DNA of 64,000 nucleotides from Megaustenia siamemsis (Eukaryota; Mollusca; Gastropoda; Stylommatophora; Ariophantidae), in assembly GCA_032433765.1 (NCBI GenBank), contig JAVIAB010000156.1:87478269-87542268 (forward strand), read 5' to 3'. The notes beneath the pieces were generated by a model. That model was not told where the DNA came from and ran no database searches. It was given only the letters and a program-made list of their open reading frames with translations. The translations under genes and the position numbers were made by a program. Shown here in pieces: positions 30,776-42,100 of this stretch. How positions within the stretch are numbered: the first letter of the stretch is position 1; each line of letters begins with the position of its first letter.

Positions 30776-31639
30776 TGTCTTATCTTGTAATGCTTCGTGT
30801 TCTTTTCATGGGCCGCACCCAAGAAAACATTTGATTTGAAACATTTGTCAAACATAATCTGTCAATAGTATTAAATCTGACGTAACCAACTACGTGGTTA
30901 ATACTATTACAATATGACGCAGCGGGCACTGGTGTCAAGTGCTGGGCAGACATAATAAATACAGAGTTGAAAATGACGTGGCGGAGACAGGTGTCAGGCG
31001 TCAGGTAGACATAATATATTCGCGGTATCATTTCCTAGTGTCTTTAATGTTCCATCAATCAATTTTTTCAGTCATGTTTTGAGTTCAGTGTAACCTGTTG
31101 CTGATTGAATATATTTTAAAAATTGTATTACTTTTACATTAGTTTGTAAGTAGATGGCTTACTTCTTACATATCCCTTTCTCTCCCCCCTCCCACATCGT
31201 TGTTCTTTGTTAACTATGCCACATGTTTTTTCTTGGTCTATGAAATATACGTATACATTTTTGATTATATCTGGTTGTCTTTTTTACTGGTTGTTTCAGA
31301 GTGAATATACACTTTCACCTTGATAATACATCTTCAGCACCACCATATTTTGTTGCTTGCCTAATATTCTATTACAATCTATACAAGGAACTAGTTTCAT
31401 TGTAATCAAGAAAATCTCATATCCACTCCAGACCTTTTCCCATTTCCTAAAATGCTTGCATAATAGAACTACAGTAGTGGATCATAGTATTTTCGAACAC
31501 AATGTTGCCTAGTACTTAACTTATTCCGCAATGCATTTCGAACTCTAAATTGTTCGAAATATGAATCATTTGTTTCAATTATAATTAATGGGATGTTAAT
31601 TATTTTGTTCCAACACTCCGAAAAATCATCATCATCAAG
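30776..31639. other. Unassigned, with an imperfect direct repeat
   Basis: About 60 bp around GACATAATAAATAC (30949) is imperfectly repeated around GACATAATATATTC (31009). I see no gene in the remainder. Confidence 0.45.
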
Positions 31640-32073
31640 TGCCATACTGTTTGGAGTAGACGATCATGTCCTTCCACAATCTTCTATCCACAGTACATCG
31701 TATCAATTCTGTTGTTGATTGTTTTCCATGCCATGCCACTAAGCTATCTAGTATTTTCTTTCTTTGTCGTCCGCAATCTCTCTTTCCCTATATTTTGTCA
31801 GTTGTAACCAAGTATTCCAACTTTCCTCTTCTCATGATGTGCCCGAAAAATGTTGATTGCTTCTTTCTGATGTTTTTTAAGAGCTCCCTTTTTGTGTTGG
31901 CCTCTTTGAGAACTTCCTCATTGGTCTTTTTAGCTGTCCAGGGAACTTTCAACATTCTTCTGAGAAATCCCATATCTGTGGCCTCCAATTGTCTTTTCAT
32001 TTGTTTGTCCATTGTCCATGATTCACTTCCATAGGTCAGAATTGGTTCTATATAGCACCGATTAACTCTCTTT
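31640..32073 (-). pseudogene. RTE-2 LINE 3' fragment
   Basis: Matches 5470-5900 and, inverted, 45370-45800. The minus strand encodes RCYIEPILTYGSESWTMD, the conserved thumb-side segment, and AKKTNEEVLKEANTKRELL. The CAT-repeat tail is at 31627-31637. It stops sharply at 32073, where a repeat starting AGTAGTATAC begins. Confidence 0.8.
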
Positions 32074-32600
32074 AGTAGTATACAATGGTCAACTAAAGAC
32101 GCATTTGGCATATAAATTAACAGATATATAGTAGGCGCATTTAGTGCCTAATGTACTCGAGGCGCAGAGGGGAGTAAACCATGACCTCTCGTGTCGGGGT
32201 GTTGACCTCGCGTATCGGTGACCCCGGAAGTTACCTGTTTATTTCTTGTGTGTTCTGACTTTTGAGTTCTTCATGCACTGAATCGATAGTGATAGTTTAA
32301 TAGATTATGCAACATCAATGAAAAACAATAACATGAAATATAAAACAGAAAACAAAAGATATATTTGATTCTTTTATTATCTCAGTAGATACATAGCATA
32401 AAGTGTATATTTTATAATATTACAAAAATATTTAGAAAATAGAGTAAATATTCAGTACAAGGATAACATTTATTTATAGCTATGTAGTTGGGTGTCTGCT
32501 TAGCTATATATCATAAATGAATCATAAGGGGTGGAACTGATAGAGATCGCTGGTCAGTCTAAGCTGGTAGTGTAAAGAGTTAAATATCTAGACGCGTAGT
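32074..32600 (+). repeat. Repeat 'X', left copy: candidate Polinton TIR
   Basis: It starts AGTAGTATACAA and matches, in inverted orientation, 54742 down to 54060. The match includes the AATTAACA/ATATATAG block, GTGATAGTTTA(A/G)TAGATTAT, and the TTATTTATAGC(T/G)ATGTAGTTG block up to GTGTAAAGAGTTAAATAT. It lies just outside the C-terminal end of the DNA polymerase gene, where a Polinton TIR is expected, and begins with AG as Polinton ends do. The flanks of the two copies do not form a matching target duplication. Confidence 0.5.
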
Positions 32601-32682
32601 CGAGACGTTATCATCAACTACCTTTCTTTTTATATAGAAATATGAAAGAGCATCTCTTGTTTGACTGTAGCAAAATATAGAA

Positions 32683-34513
32683 TTATTTAAGACTGAAACC
32701 TACATTTTTCCCACCATCGGCCTTTTGCGTCTCGAGAACCTCTAAAAACATATCTTTATCTAATTTGTTGTGTTGCTTACTCAGCCCTTTACAACTGATT
32801 TTATCGTAATCCCCACTACAATGATACGTTTTGCTACAAAAACTAACAAGGGCTGTCTCTTCGTACTCTAATTTAAAAAGACCGGATGTTCGTTTGGTGT
32901 ATGCTTTAACACCCTTACATCTTATACAGTCTGTCTTGCTAACATGCTCATTGCAAAACTCAGCGGGAACCCAGTCTTTATATACTCTATTAAACTCAGC
33001 CTGCAGACCTATGTCCACCAACTAAGGTGCGCTTAAAGCCAAGTATAAACTATCGCTATCTGTTTTGCAGAGTTAAAAGTCAGATCTTTCTACAAACTTA
33101 TCTAAGAACTCAAAATAAAAATCTAACATACGAAGTTTTGCATATTGATAGACGAAGAAACCGATTTGTAGGGGCTATTCCCAAACACTTTTCTTTTTCT
33201 CCATCTCAGTTTCAAAAAGATTCTGTCCTATTTAGTCATCTTTTTAAACCGGTAATTATTTATCATTTTCGATATCTCATCCACCTGGAGGTACAAGACA
33301 TCGCTTTGATTGGCCTTATTAGTTAGTCTTCCCGTAGGCTGAGTTTCCAAGGAGTTTCATCGTATCGCTGACTATAGATTGATTTTCGTCTAAATCACCA
33401 GCCCGAAGCGCCTCTGTGACCATATCTCCAAACTTTTTAAAACAACTAGATGGTTGATATTCTATCACTTCATAGATTTTTGTTACCTCTAGCCCATGAT
33501 CTAAATACCTTTTTAACGGTGGTGTTGCCAACAAAACTTTTTCCCCGACACAACTACCGATTAGGGTGCGATGAGGGATTGACAACAAGTTACGTTTGAG
33601 GGCATATTCACCCATAAACGCCCCAATATCGTCACTCGTGGCGTCAATATTTTTGAAAATTAGAGCCATGTCACTGAAATGTACTTTTAGGCGGTCGGGG
33701 ACGTGTAGATCACATTCCACTAAGCCAAAACACGTCCCATCTGAAACAGAAATCAGAATCTGTTTATCACTGATAGGGAGCCCTTCTTGAGAGTAAGAGG
33801 GTCTAGCTCGAGTGATGGCTTTAGAAAGGAAAGTCCTAATGGTTGGTTCAGACTTTTTCATACCCTGCCACTGACATTTCCACATACCATCTACTGGGGG
33901 GATGGGGGGGGCGGCTCGGTAGCCTAGTTGGGAAAACCACCCGACTGGACTACCGACGTTCGGACAACCCGTGTTCGATTCTCGCTGGAAGCAGTGTGAG
34001 TTGTACTCGTGGTTGAAAAAAAATACTTCCACAGTCGACCCAGCCGTTGGCAAAAATGGGTACTAGGATATTATCCTGGGAAGGTGAGGAATGTTGCCTC
34101 GCATCTGAGTTTAGATGCTTGAGGCGACACTATACAGAAATCTCCGAACATTTCTGGATAGGTGGCCGAGCACATTTGGGTGTAAACTCGCGTCTTAAGA
34201 CACCGATTCAAGTCTCGTACTTTACCTTTATCTTTACCTTTTACTGGGACTCTGACCTCCTCGATTAGGTATGTGTGTATCTCACATGTTTTGTCAAACA
34301 GCTCGAACAAGGGTTTATTATTAACAGTGTTTCTATCTATATCTTTGGTGAGGGGACAGTCTTTGTGACCATGGTACAGACAACCATGAAAATTGTGGAC
34401 TATTATATTTATTTTATCCCACCCATCCACGAGGATATTTCTATCACATAACCGAAACTCACTCCCGTTAAACTGAGTTTTCAACTCCACCCCTCTTAGT
34501 GGACGTCCCAAGT
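32683..34513 (-). pseudogene. Polinton protein-primed DNA polymerase B, C-terminal part
   Basis: This gene would replicate the element. On the minus strand the frames run from GVELKTQFNG (about 34490) and NFHGCLYHGHKDCPL through MWKCQWQGMKKSEP and the palm. Motif B is GNSAYGKTN at 33322-33348 and motif C is TDSDSLY at 33042-33063. The tail (GLSKQHNKLDKDMFLEVL) stops at 32683, short of the usual C-terminus. The frame is broken near 33050-33320 by at least two shifts and interrupted by a SINE at 33899-34241. The upstream part, with motif A, lies on the opposite strand at 34558-35282. It is clearly non-functional. Confidence 0.85.
33899..34241 (+). mobile_element. tRNA SINE inserted in the polymerase gene
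   Basis: TACTGGG at 33892-33898 and 34242-34248 brackets a 343-bp unit. The head has an A-box (TAGCCTAGTTGG) and a B-box (TGTTCGATTC). The tail is TTTACCTTTATCTTTACC, similar to the SINE at 58823-59076. Near 34158-34222 there is a second tRNA-like stretch: GGTGGCCGAGC, an anticodon-like TCTTAAGAC and GATTCAAGTC, resembling tRNA-Leu. Confidence 0.75.
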
Positions 34514-34557
34514 TAGCCATTCTCTACTTTGTTGGACATAATAGTTATCTTTTTCGA
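34362..34557 (-). repeat. Inverted-repeat arm 1 in the polymerase gene
   Basis: About 196 bp that is the reverse complement of 35086-35282, with a few mismatches. Both arms encode the same polymerase segment (VELKTQFNG to GCLYHGHK) on opposite strands. Confidence 0.85.
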
Positions 34558-35282
34558 CCAGCTGGTTGTAAGGGTGCAGCAGATTTATTTGTCGTTAAAA
34601 AATTCAAATATTTCCAAGGAGGAGTACGCTCTTTGCAAAACGGTCTGGAAGGACAATAACATGGTCACCTTTAGGGACTTTTTGGTGTGGTATAGTAACA
34701 AAGATATGGTCCCCTTCTTAGAAGCCTTAGATCAACAGGTTTGCTTTTATGGGGAGCGGGTTGTGGACTGTTTTAAAAACTCTATTTCGGTTCCGGGTGT
34801 TTGTTTAAAGTATCTTTGTAAGACCGTTGATGGGGTGTAATGTTTAGTTTATGTTCGAGAAAACAGGCGAGTCTACGCACAATGATTATAGATAATATCG
34901 TTTTGGGTCCCTCTATAATTGTTCACAATCATTGTATCACGAGGGAGGCAAAACGTTTATTAGGTGAGGATAGCTGGTCCAATCCATTCAAGGTTACGAT
35001 GCCAACGCGATTTATCTTTCGGCTCTGATGAACCCAATGCCAACAGATTACAAAATTAGTAGAAGAATGGAGACCGGGTTTAGGATCGAAAAAGATAATT
35101 ATTATGTCCAACAAAGTAGAGAGTGGCTAACGTTGATCGCCCACCAAAAAGGGGTGGAGTTGAAAACTCAGTTTAACGGGAGGGAGTTTCGGTTATGTGA
35201 TAGAAATATCCCCGTGGATGGGTGGGATAAAATGAATAAAATAGTCTAAAATTTTCACGGTTGTCTGTACCATGGTCACAAA
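34558..35282 (+). pseudogene. Polinton DNA polymerase B, upstream part, inverted
   Basis: The plus strand encodes the segment upstream of the minus-strand polymerase piece. DFLVWYSNKDMVPFLEAL is the exonuclease III-type motif (Y-x-N-x-D). CLKYLCKTVDGV is followed by motif A, YDANAIYLSAL, at about 34995-35030, then REWLTLIAHQKGVELKTQ. Frameshifts occur near 34840 and 34990 and a stop near 35248. Relative to motifs B and C this part has been flipped, with 35086-35282 as the second arm of the inverted duplication. Confidence 0.8.
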
Positions 35283-35285
35283 CTG

Positions 35286-35423
35286 ACAGTGGTTCAGTTC
35301 ATTCAAAGGTACAATAGTGCTGTGGTGGCAATTCATCCTTCTGGTAATGACTCACGAGCTCATTCCGGTCTCCAACATACTAATGGCTCGGTAGCGGTCG
35401 TTTTCTGATGATAGTCGTGACAT
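35286..35423 (-). pseudogene. Tc1/mariner-like transposase N-terminal HTH scrap
   Basis: On the minus strand MSRLSSENDRYRAISMLETG, then a stop and VITRRMNCHHSTIVPL, follow the helix-turn-helix pattern at the start of Tc1-like transposases. Nothing of the catalytic domain remains, and the piece ends against the polymerase fragment at 35283. Confidence 0.45.
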
Positions 35424-35944
35424 TTTAACCACATGTACTGTGTGTTTTGTCTGAATGGACTTTTTATACCGAGTATACAGCTGTAACGTGCATGCATGTT
35501 CAGGTTCATAGCTATTGGGAATCGTGTTGCATGCGTAACCTTCATTGTTTTCCTGTAGTCTGTACAAAAACCAGTGGGTTAAATCGTGCATTTTTTAATC
35601 CAGCAGTCATTAGCTTCCTACCTCATGGCAAACACTTGGCAAAATCTATTCCCACAATTATATTTACATTTGACACTCTGTTCCTGAATCTGTAAAGTGG
35701 TGCCTTAATATCGTGCTTCATTATATATGTTGTAATTAATAGATAGTGATTATATATAAGCAACACAGCAACAGTTAAGCGCAAAAAGCACTAGAAACTC
35801 ACGAGCCTAATGCAAGAGATGACTTAAATGTATAACTTAATTATGAATTGCATTTTAAAATCCAAACTGCGCACAACCAGGCGCAATTCGATCGTAGAAG
35901 CGTCGTTATAACGCCGGATAAAAAAATCAATTGAATCTACGAAC
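35424..35944. other. Unassigned
   Basis: Probably the 5' non-coding side of the Tc1-like fragment. I see no TIR or gene. Confidence 0.35.
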
Positions 35945-36170
35945 TCATGCTAAAAGACACAGCAGTCTCCTAAAAGTAATATTGGAAGCGAAAATACAAG
36001 GTAAAAGAGGCAGATGCAGACCAAGACTAACATTAACGAGTAACATCAAAAGATGTAGAAGTCAGTTTATGACAACCTGCACTATAAAAGCAAAAGAAGA
36101 TAGAATGGCGCTCCATGATAGCCAACTTTCGATGCAGAGAACGCACTCAATGATGATGATGATGATGATA
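35945..36170 (+). pseudogene. RTE-1 LINE 3' fragment
   Basis: Encodes HSSLLKVILEAKIQGKRGRC and ends in (GAT)n at 36153-36170, matching the 3' ends at 30130-30340 and 42220-42412. Confidence 0.8.
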
Positions 36171-36289
36171 GAATGCATCATTGTCTTACTCCTCCTTTTA
36201 TTTCAATATGTGCAGTGTTCTCGTAGATATATTTTACCATAACTGTTAGTTCCCAGTTTAAATTACATATCAGTCTTATGTCATCATCA

Positions 36290-36522
36290 TCGAGATATAT
36301 ATCTTTCAGTCATTCTATTAGTTATTAATGGTGTATTATGTCAAAAGCTTTGGTGTAGTCTATGAAGCATGCATAAACTGATTTGATTACTTCTGTATAA
36401 TTTTCTACTGACATTTTCTACATCAGTTGGCTTCTCTTATCCCCCTGGTATTTATAAATCCAAATTGTTCTGTTTAATTCCATATTAATTTTATTTTGAA
36501 TTCTTCGCTGTATAACTTTAAG
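36290..36522 (-). pseudogene. RTE reverse transcriptase fragment
   Basis: The minus strand near 36470-36522 encodes VLLKVIQRRIQNKINME, corresponding to the same region of RTE-1 at 41190-41230; the rest of the piece (to 36290) is the following palm segment in broken frames. Confidence 0.6.
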
Positions 36523-36567
36523 CAAGACTTTTGCTACATCAGTAGTAACCTTGCCGGTTTTATCCCC

Positions 36568-36682
36568 CGATTGCACGGCCATAGTGCACGGGCATGCACC
36601 ATGTATGCACGGCCATTCAGGTCATGTAAACAAATGTACGGACGTACATGTTTTTATGCACGGCCAATGCATCGTGCAATCG
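36568..36682. repeat. 115-bp imperfect palindrome with 10-bp perfect ends
   Basis: CGATTGCACG at 36568-36577 is the exact reverse complement of 36673-36682. The interior contains further inverted TGCACGG/CCGTGCA and ACGTAC motifs. It looks like a miniature foldback element or a hairpin, GC-richer than its surroundings. A GGTCGGTCGGTCGG run follows. Confidence 0.6.
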
Positions 36683-37069
36683 GCGGTCGGTCGGTCGGAT
36701 CGGGCGGGGACCTGAGATTGGACTGATAAGGTATAATGTCACGTAGAGTGGTTCTAAAAATGGGTTATTCCGATATATGGCGTGGCCAGTTTAAGTACGT
36801 GTTGATTGTGATGAAAATGAGGGGGAAAGAGCTGAAAATGAAAATGCTGACAGTGTTTTTGGTACTCTTTTTCACATTAAAACAAAATAAAACAAATACT
36901 TTGTATACATTTTCACAGCTTTTAATTAATCAGAGAACATTTTATAAATGTGCGATGAAGGTTTAACAATTATGTGAGATGGAAAAATTACACAACAACA
37001 ACATAGTCATGTATATCAAATTACAGACTTTATTAATACAGCAGGGAACGGATATTTGAAAATATATTA
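36683..37069. other. Unassigned
   Basis: AT-rich, with one open frame at 36736-36966 that has no recognisable feature. The packaging ATPase expected in a complete Polinton is not here. Confidence 0.4.
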
Positions 37070-37729
37070 CTATCCGGTTGATGAATTTATTAATTTTAAC
37101 CGTTGGGGCTTCCTCCCTCCTGTTTTGGTGATACTGTCTGTTTGTGTTAAATGTCTATCAAACACAGGTGCATATGAAGGTTGAGTAGCGTTCAAAACAC
37201 AAACGCCCTCCATATTGTCAAAACCTTGATCAAAGATGGAATAGGTAATTGGTGACTCTGTTAAATCACCCGGGGCATCCATGGGCCCCCGAAGCCGAAA
37301 TATCCACGGGGTGAACAAACGATAAATGATACGGTCGTTAATGTGTTGTCTCGATGAAAATGGCATGCGAATTCTGTTAAGCTTCGCACCACGACACTTT
37401 AAAATTATATAATTAACACAATATAGACCGCACGTGTTGCTAAACAAATCTTGCAACACCCGTGGGTTGTAGACGAATGGAACGTGTGAATTCCGCTCGA
37501 TAAAGTTTTAAATATCCATGTGTCTGGGAGGTAAACCGTAGGAATCGAAATACTCACATTCTCCGAGACCGTTGTAAAAGAGGGCCACCCAATGCTCACC
37601 CGGTTTGTGGACAGGGTCGGTGTTTATGACAAAGGCTGCAGTCTTGGTTGGGTCAATGCTGGGCGGTAAATGGTTTCGTGGAAGGACACTAACAAGGGAA
37701 CAACATCGAACTAAAATATCCGAAATCAA
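37070..37729 (-). pseudogene. Polinton adenain-like cysteine protease, nonsense-split
   Basis: In Polintons and adenovirus-like elements this enzyme matures capsid proteins. The first frame (37508-37729) holds the catalytic His in GEHWVALFYN (residue 46) and the acidic residue in EYFDSYGLP (residue 62). An in-frame TAA at 37508-37510 separates it from the second part, where FSNTCGLYCVNYI contains the catalytic Cys in the expected context. The spacing between His, Asp and Cys matches the adenain/Ulp1-like fold. The C-terminal part to 37070 is open but I cannot align it further. It lies downstream of the major capsid gene on the same strand. Confidence 0.8.
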
Positions 37730-37774
37730 AAGGTTGTAAATCCTCCCCCCCCCCGGTGTTCATTTTTTTCTTTC

Positions 37775-39080
37775 TTAAACATCGAAATCTGTTAGCACCT
37801 GGCGTGTCTTGGACACCTCAAGTACTTAGTCCAACTCGACGTAGACGACAACTTCTAGGGGGGTAGTTGTGGGAACGGCGAACTTGAGCTATATCGACAA
37901 GGGCTCGCTTGTGGCTAGTTCAAAGTGGGAGCCGTCTAGTAGTATGGAGGAGAGGTAAAGACCAAATAGACAAAATCCTTCTTTGAACTCTCGATAACCA
38001 ACATTATTTCTAAACGTCTTTACAAATCAGACCCGTGGCCAGATTTGTACCAAAGAAGGCTCGCGCATAAAGATTTCGTTAAAAGTAAATAGTTAGAGGC
38101 TTTCCGGAAATACATCTCCCGTCGACCGTCAGGTTCATATAAGTCAACCCAAAGTGTAGAAAATTGCATTGGTTGGCAGTATAAACACCATTAAAGGCAC
38201 TCGCGGTAATCAGACCTATCACTATACGGGTTGGTGTTTGAGACAAAAATAAATTGTCTTGACTGTGGGAGAATATCCCGCTAGCGATGGAAAATGTTTT
38301 GATGGTATCCCTCTTGATCGGGTACCGAGCATTCCCGCTTAAAGGAGCCTTTTCGTGGGACAGAGAAATTGCGGGGTTTAGCTTAGCTTTCCTGACAACG
38401 AGCGCGGTGTAGGTGATAACACTCTTATAACCCACATACCTATCATGAGCAATGATGCTGAATACATCCTTAGAGGGTGTGAGTTTTATCTTTACGTTGA
38501 CTCTGTTTAACATGTAACGATCCTGCACAAAGACATCAGAGTGCAAACGACCCATTGTTTCAGCCTCTTTACTACCCGAAGTCAAATTGCGCCGTGTTTT
38601 AAATCCCTCGTTATCTTTCATATTATCGTGGTGGCCTGCTGTGTATTTGTTGAACAGAGCGGCCATCAAGTGTCCCGTTTTCGTATCCTCCCCGTAGTTT
38701 AGCGTTGCCTCGAACACTGCTCTAAAAGGATAGGTATTCTCTGATGGTGCAACCAACGTGTCGTTTAGAGATACGTCGACTTGTGAAAATAGACTGTGAA
38801 GATAATTGTTGACTGGCCCTACCTCGGCATCCGATGGTACACTATTCCCGTTGGGGAGGGTGATCATGGCCCGCAGATCCAAAAACGTGTTGAAAAGATC
38901 TAGATACTCCTCGCTGTTTCCAGAAATGAAAAACTCAATGGGTGTGCTATGCGATAAGGCCGCGATCGGACGAATTTCAATAAACTGGCCAGAGTCTAGA
39001 GATGTGTGATTCGGTGGAACGCTAAATATATCCAAACCAGAGTGAAAACATTCACACGACTTGGGGTGAACTAGAGACAT
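37775..39080 (-). pseudogene. Polinton major capsid protein (hexon-like), 3' part decayed
   Basis: The ATG at 39080 opens a 333-codon frame starting MSLVHPKSCECFHSGLDIFS, the form I know from invertebrate ORFs annotated F54H12.2-like, which are Polinton double-jelly-roll major capsid proteins. IEIRPIAALS and the downstream beta-rich blocks (for example LIAPSENTYPFRAV-type sequence) fit. The frame stops at 38079 but the rest of the domain continues in disrupted frames with several stops to a TAA at 37775, ending near VLTDFDV. Expected full length is a little over 430 residues. The gene follows the pX-like gene with only a few bases between, as in an operon-like Polinton block, but the RTE-1 insertion at 39105 now separates them. 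Confidence 0.8.
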
Positions 39081-39094
39081 TATTAATCGAAAAT

Positions 39095-39104
39095 ATCATT
39101 TGCC
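39095..39104 (+). repeat. Target duplication of the full-length RTE-1 (left)
   Basis: ATCATTTGCC here and at 42413-42422 brackets the RTE-1 insertion. It equals the last codons of the pX-like gene just before the capsid ATG. Confidence 0.85.
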
Positions 39105-42100
39105 TCGGCAATTGCTGATATATTTAAATGATTTACGCGACAGTCTAGTTGCGAAATTATGGGTTGCTATTCTCCCGTTTGGTGTATGTTTTACTTCTGA
39201 CGTGTGGATGGACTGTGATTACCGATATTTAAGTGGAATATGATTTATTCTTCTTTGTGTCGTGTGTTCGCGGTTCGATAGGCAAGCACATGGTTCGACA
39301 AAATGTCGCCGGCAAACCGGGTATGTTCAACCCTTATGTGAAAAGTCTGTGACGGTGGATGGAGGCGGATGAATCAAGAATGATCAACGGCCCAGAAAGC
39401 AAAAACAGCAAAGTGTGTGGTACACAAGAGGCATGTTCAGAACACGGAGGACGAACATGGCTGACCACCGTGAAAGAGATTGGAGCCTCATCACGTACTA
39501 GTCCAGAGGAAGATATGGAGAGTCGGAGAAATTCGAACTTATGTCGGAGGAAAGATCTTAAAATAAGTACTTGGAATGTTAGGACTCTATATCAACAAGG
39601 GAAATTGGAAAATCTGATTCAAGAAGCAGAACGAATAAATATAGATATTTTAGGCATATCAGAGACTAGATGGAAAGAATGTGGGTACATTGAAGACGAA
39701 AAATATACATTTATATACTCAGGAAACACAACAGAACATTAAAGGGGGTAGGAATTCTGATAAAAAGAGAGCTACAAAAATATATAAGTACCCACTGGAC
39801 ATACAGTGATAGGATTATACTACTCAAGTTGAAAGCAAAACCATTCGACATAGCAATAATACAGACATATGCACCCACTCAAGACTACACAGATGAACAA
39901 ATAGAGGCATACTATGAAGACCTAAATAAAGTTATGAAGCAAGTGAAATCTTCAGACATCTTGATTGTAATGGGTGACATGAACGCTAAAGTAGGAAAAG
40001 GTAGATATAAGACCATTTTAGGAAATCATGGTTTAGGAAAAAGAAATGACAGAGGAGAAATATTAATACAATTCTGTGAAGAAAACAGGCTGATAATATG
40101 TAACACCTACTTTGAGCAAGAGAAAAGGAAACTATACACATGGAAAAGCCCTGGAGATAGGAAGAGGAATCAAATAGATTACATAATGATAAAAGAAAGG
40201 TTCCGTAACAGCGTAAAGAAAGCCAAAACCTACACAGGAGCAGATATTAATTCTGATCACAATCCTGTAATGATTAAAATGAAAATCAAACTAAAGAGAA
40301 ACAAGCAAAAATCTAATTCATCAACAAATCCACTCGATATAACAGCTTTAAATCAAAAAGATATTAAAGATACCTATACAATACAAGTAAAGAACACATA
40401 CCAGAAGCTGCTAGAGGAAGGAATTGAACAATACAGAAGAGAAAATCCTGATGAAAAAGTAACAACCAAATGGCAATGCATAAAGAAAAGCATACAAAAA
40501 GCCTGTGACACCTTACCCAAAAGAGAAAAGAACAAAAAACAAAAGTGGATAACTAACACCATCTTAGAAAAAATGGAAGAAAGGATACAAGCGAAGAACA
40601 CTGCCCAATACAATAAAATAGATAATGAGATACGCAAAATGTGCAAAAAGGCAAAAGAAGACTGGCTGAGCCAAAAATGTATAGAAATAGAAACTATGGA
40701 AAGCAAAAAAGACCTAAGAGGAATGCGCACAGAAATAAAGAGAATGACTAATAAAAATAAAAAAGCAACAGAAGGTGGATGCATTGCAGACAAAAAAGGA
40801 AAAATGCTAACAGACAATAAGGATATCATAGATAGATGGCAGGAATATATAACAGAACTATTTCATGATCAAAGGGACAAGAAACCAGTTATAAAATGTA
40901 CATCAGGCTATAAAATCTTAAAATCTGAGGTGGAAAAAGCTATAAAACCAATGAAAAGGGGAAAAGCAGCTGGACGTGAAAGCATACAGATAGAGATGAT
41001 ACAGGAACTTGAAGATTTTGGCATTGAAGTGATCACAGAAACGGACATATGCAACGACATATACCACACAGGATACATACCAAATGAACTAAAAACATCA
41101 ACTTTCATTGCATTGCCTAAAAAGAAAGGTGCAGTTGAATGCAGTGACTTTAGAACAATAAGCCTAATGAGCCATGTTACAAAAATCTTGCTAAAAGTTA
41201 TACAAGGAAGGATTCAGAATAAAATCAATACTGAAGTAGATGAGCAGCAATTTGGATTTAGGAAAAATAGCGGGACAAAAGAAGCCATATTCTGCATGAG
41301 AATATTAATAGAAAAATACACAGAAGTAAACAAACCAATATATGCCTGCTTCATAGACTACACCAAAGCTTCTGATAGAGTACACCACAAACAACTTATA
41401 GAATGCCTAAAAGAGATACATCTAGATGACATGGATATACGACTAATATGCAATCTATACTGGGAGCAAACAGCAATAATAAAATATAACAAAGAGTTCT
41501 CTACATCCATTGATATAAAAAGGGGAGTAAGACAAAGATGCATCCTATCACCAAGCTTGTTCAATCTATATACTGAGCAAATCTTTAAAAACATCATAGA
41601 GATGCCAGGCCTACAAATTAATGGAAAGATAATCAATAACCTAAGATATGCTGACGATACTGTACTACTAGCAGAAAATCCTAAAGACCTACAACAATTA
41701 CTTAATGAAATAAACACGACAAGCAAAAAATATGGACTAGATATGAATATCAAAAAGACTAAAACTATGATCATAAACAAAGAAAATACTCAAAACCCAC
41801 AAGTGGATATCAAAATTGAAGGAATAGACCTTGAGACAGTTCAGAACTATAACTACCTTGGACATACTTTAACCAGTGATGGAAAATGTACAACTGAAAT
41901 AAACAAAAGAATAGGAATGGCAAAAAGTAATTTTAATGTCATGAAGAACATACTAACATCAAAACAAATAACACCAGAGCTAAAACTAAGAATAGCAAAA
42001 TGTTACATCTTCTCAATATTCCTATATGGTGCAGAAACATGGACATTAGACAATAAAACAGAACAGATAATTGAAGCCTTTGAAATGTGGATATATAGAA

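Noticed and set aside
34071..34520. 149-codon minus-strand ORF as a polymerase domain in full
   Set aside because: Only the first ~90 codons are polymerase; the rest translates the inserted SINE.
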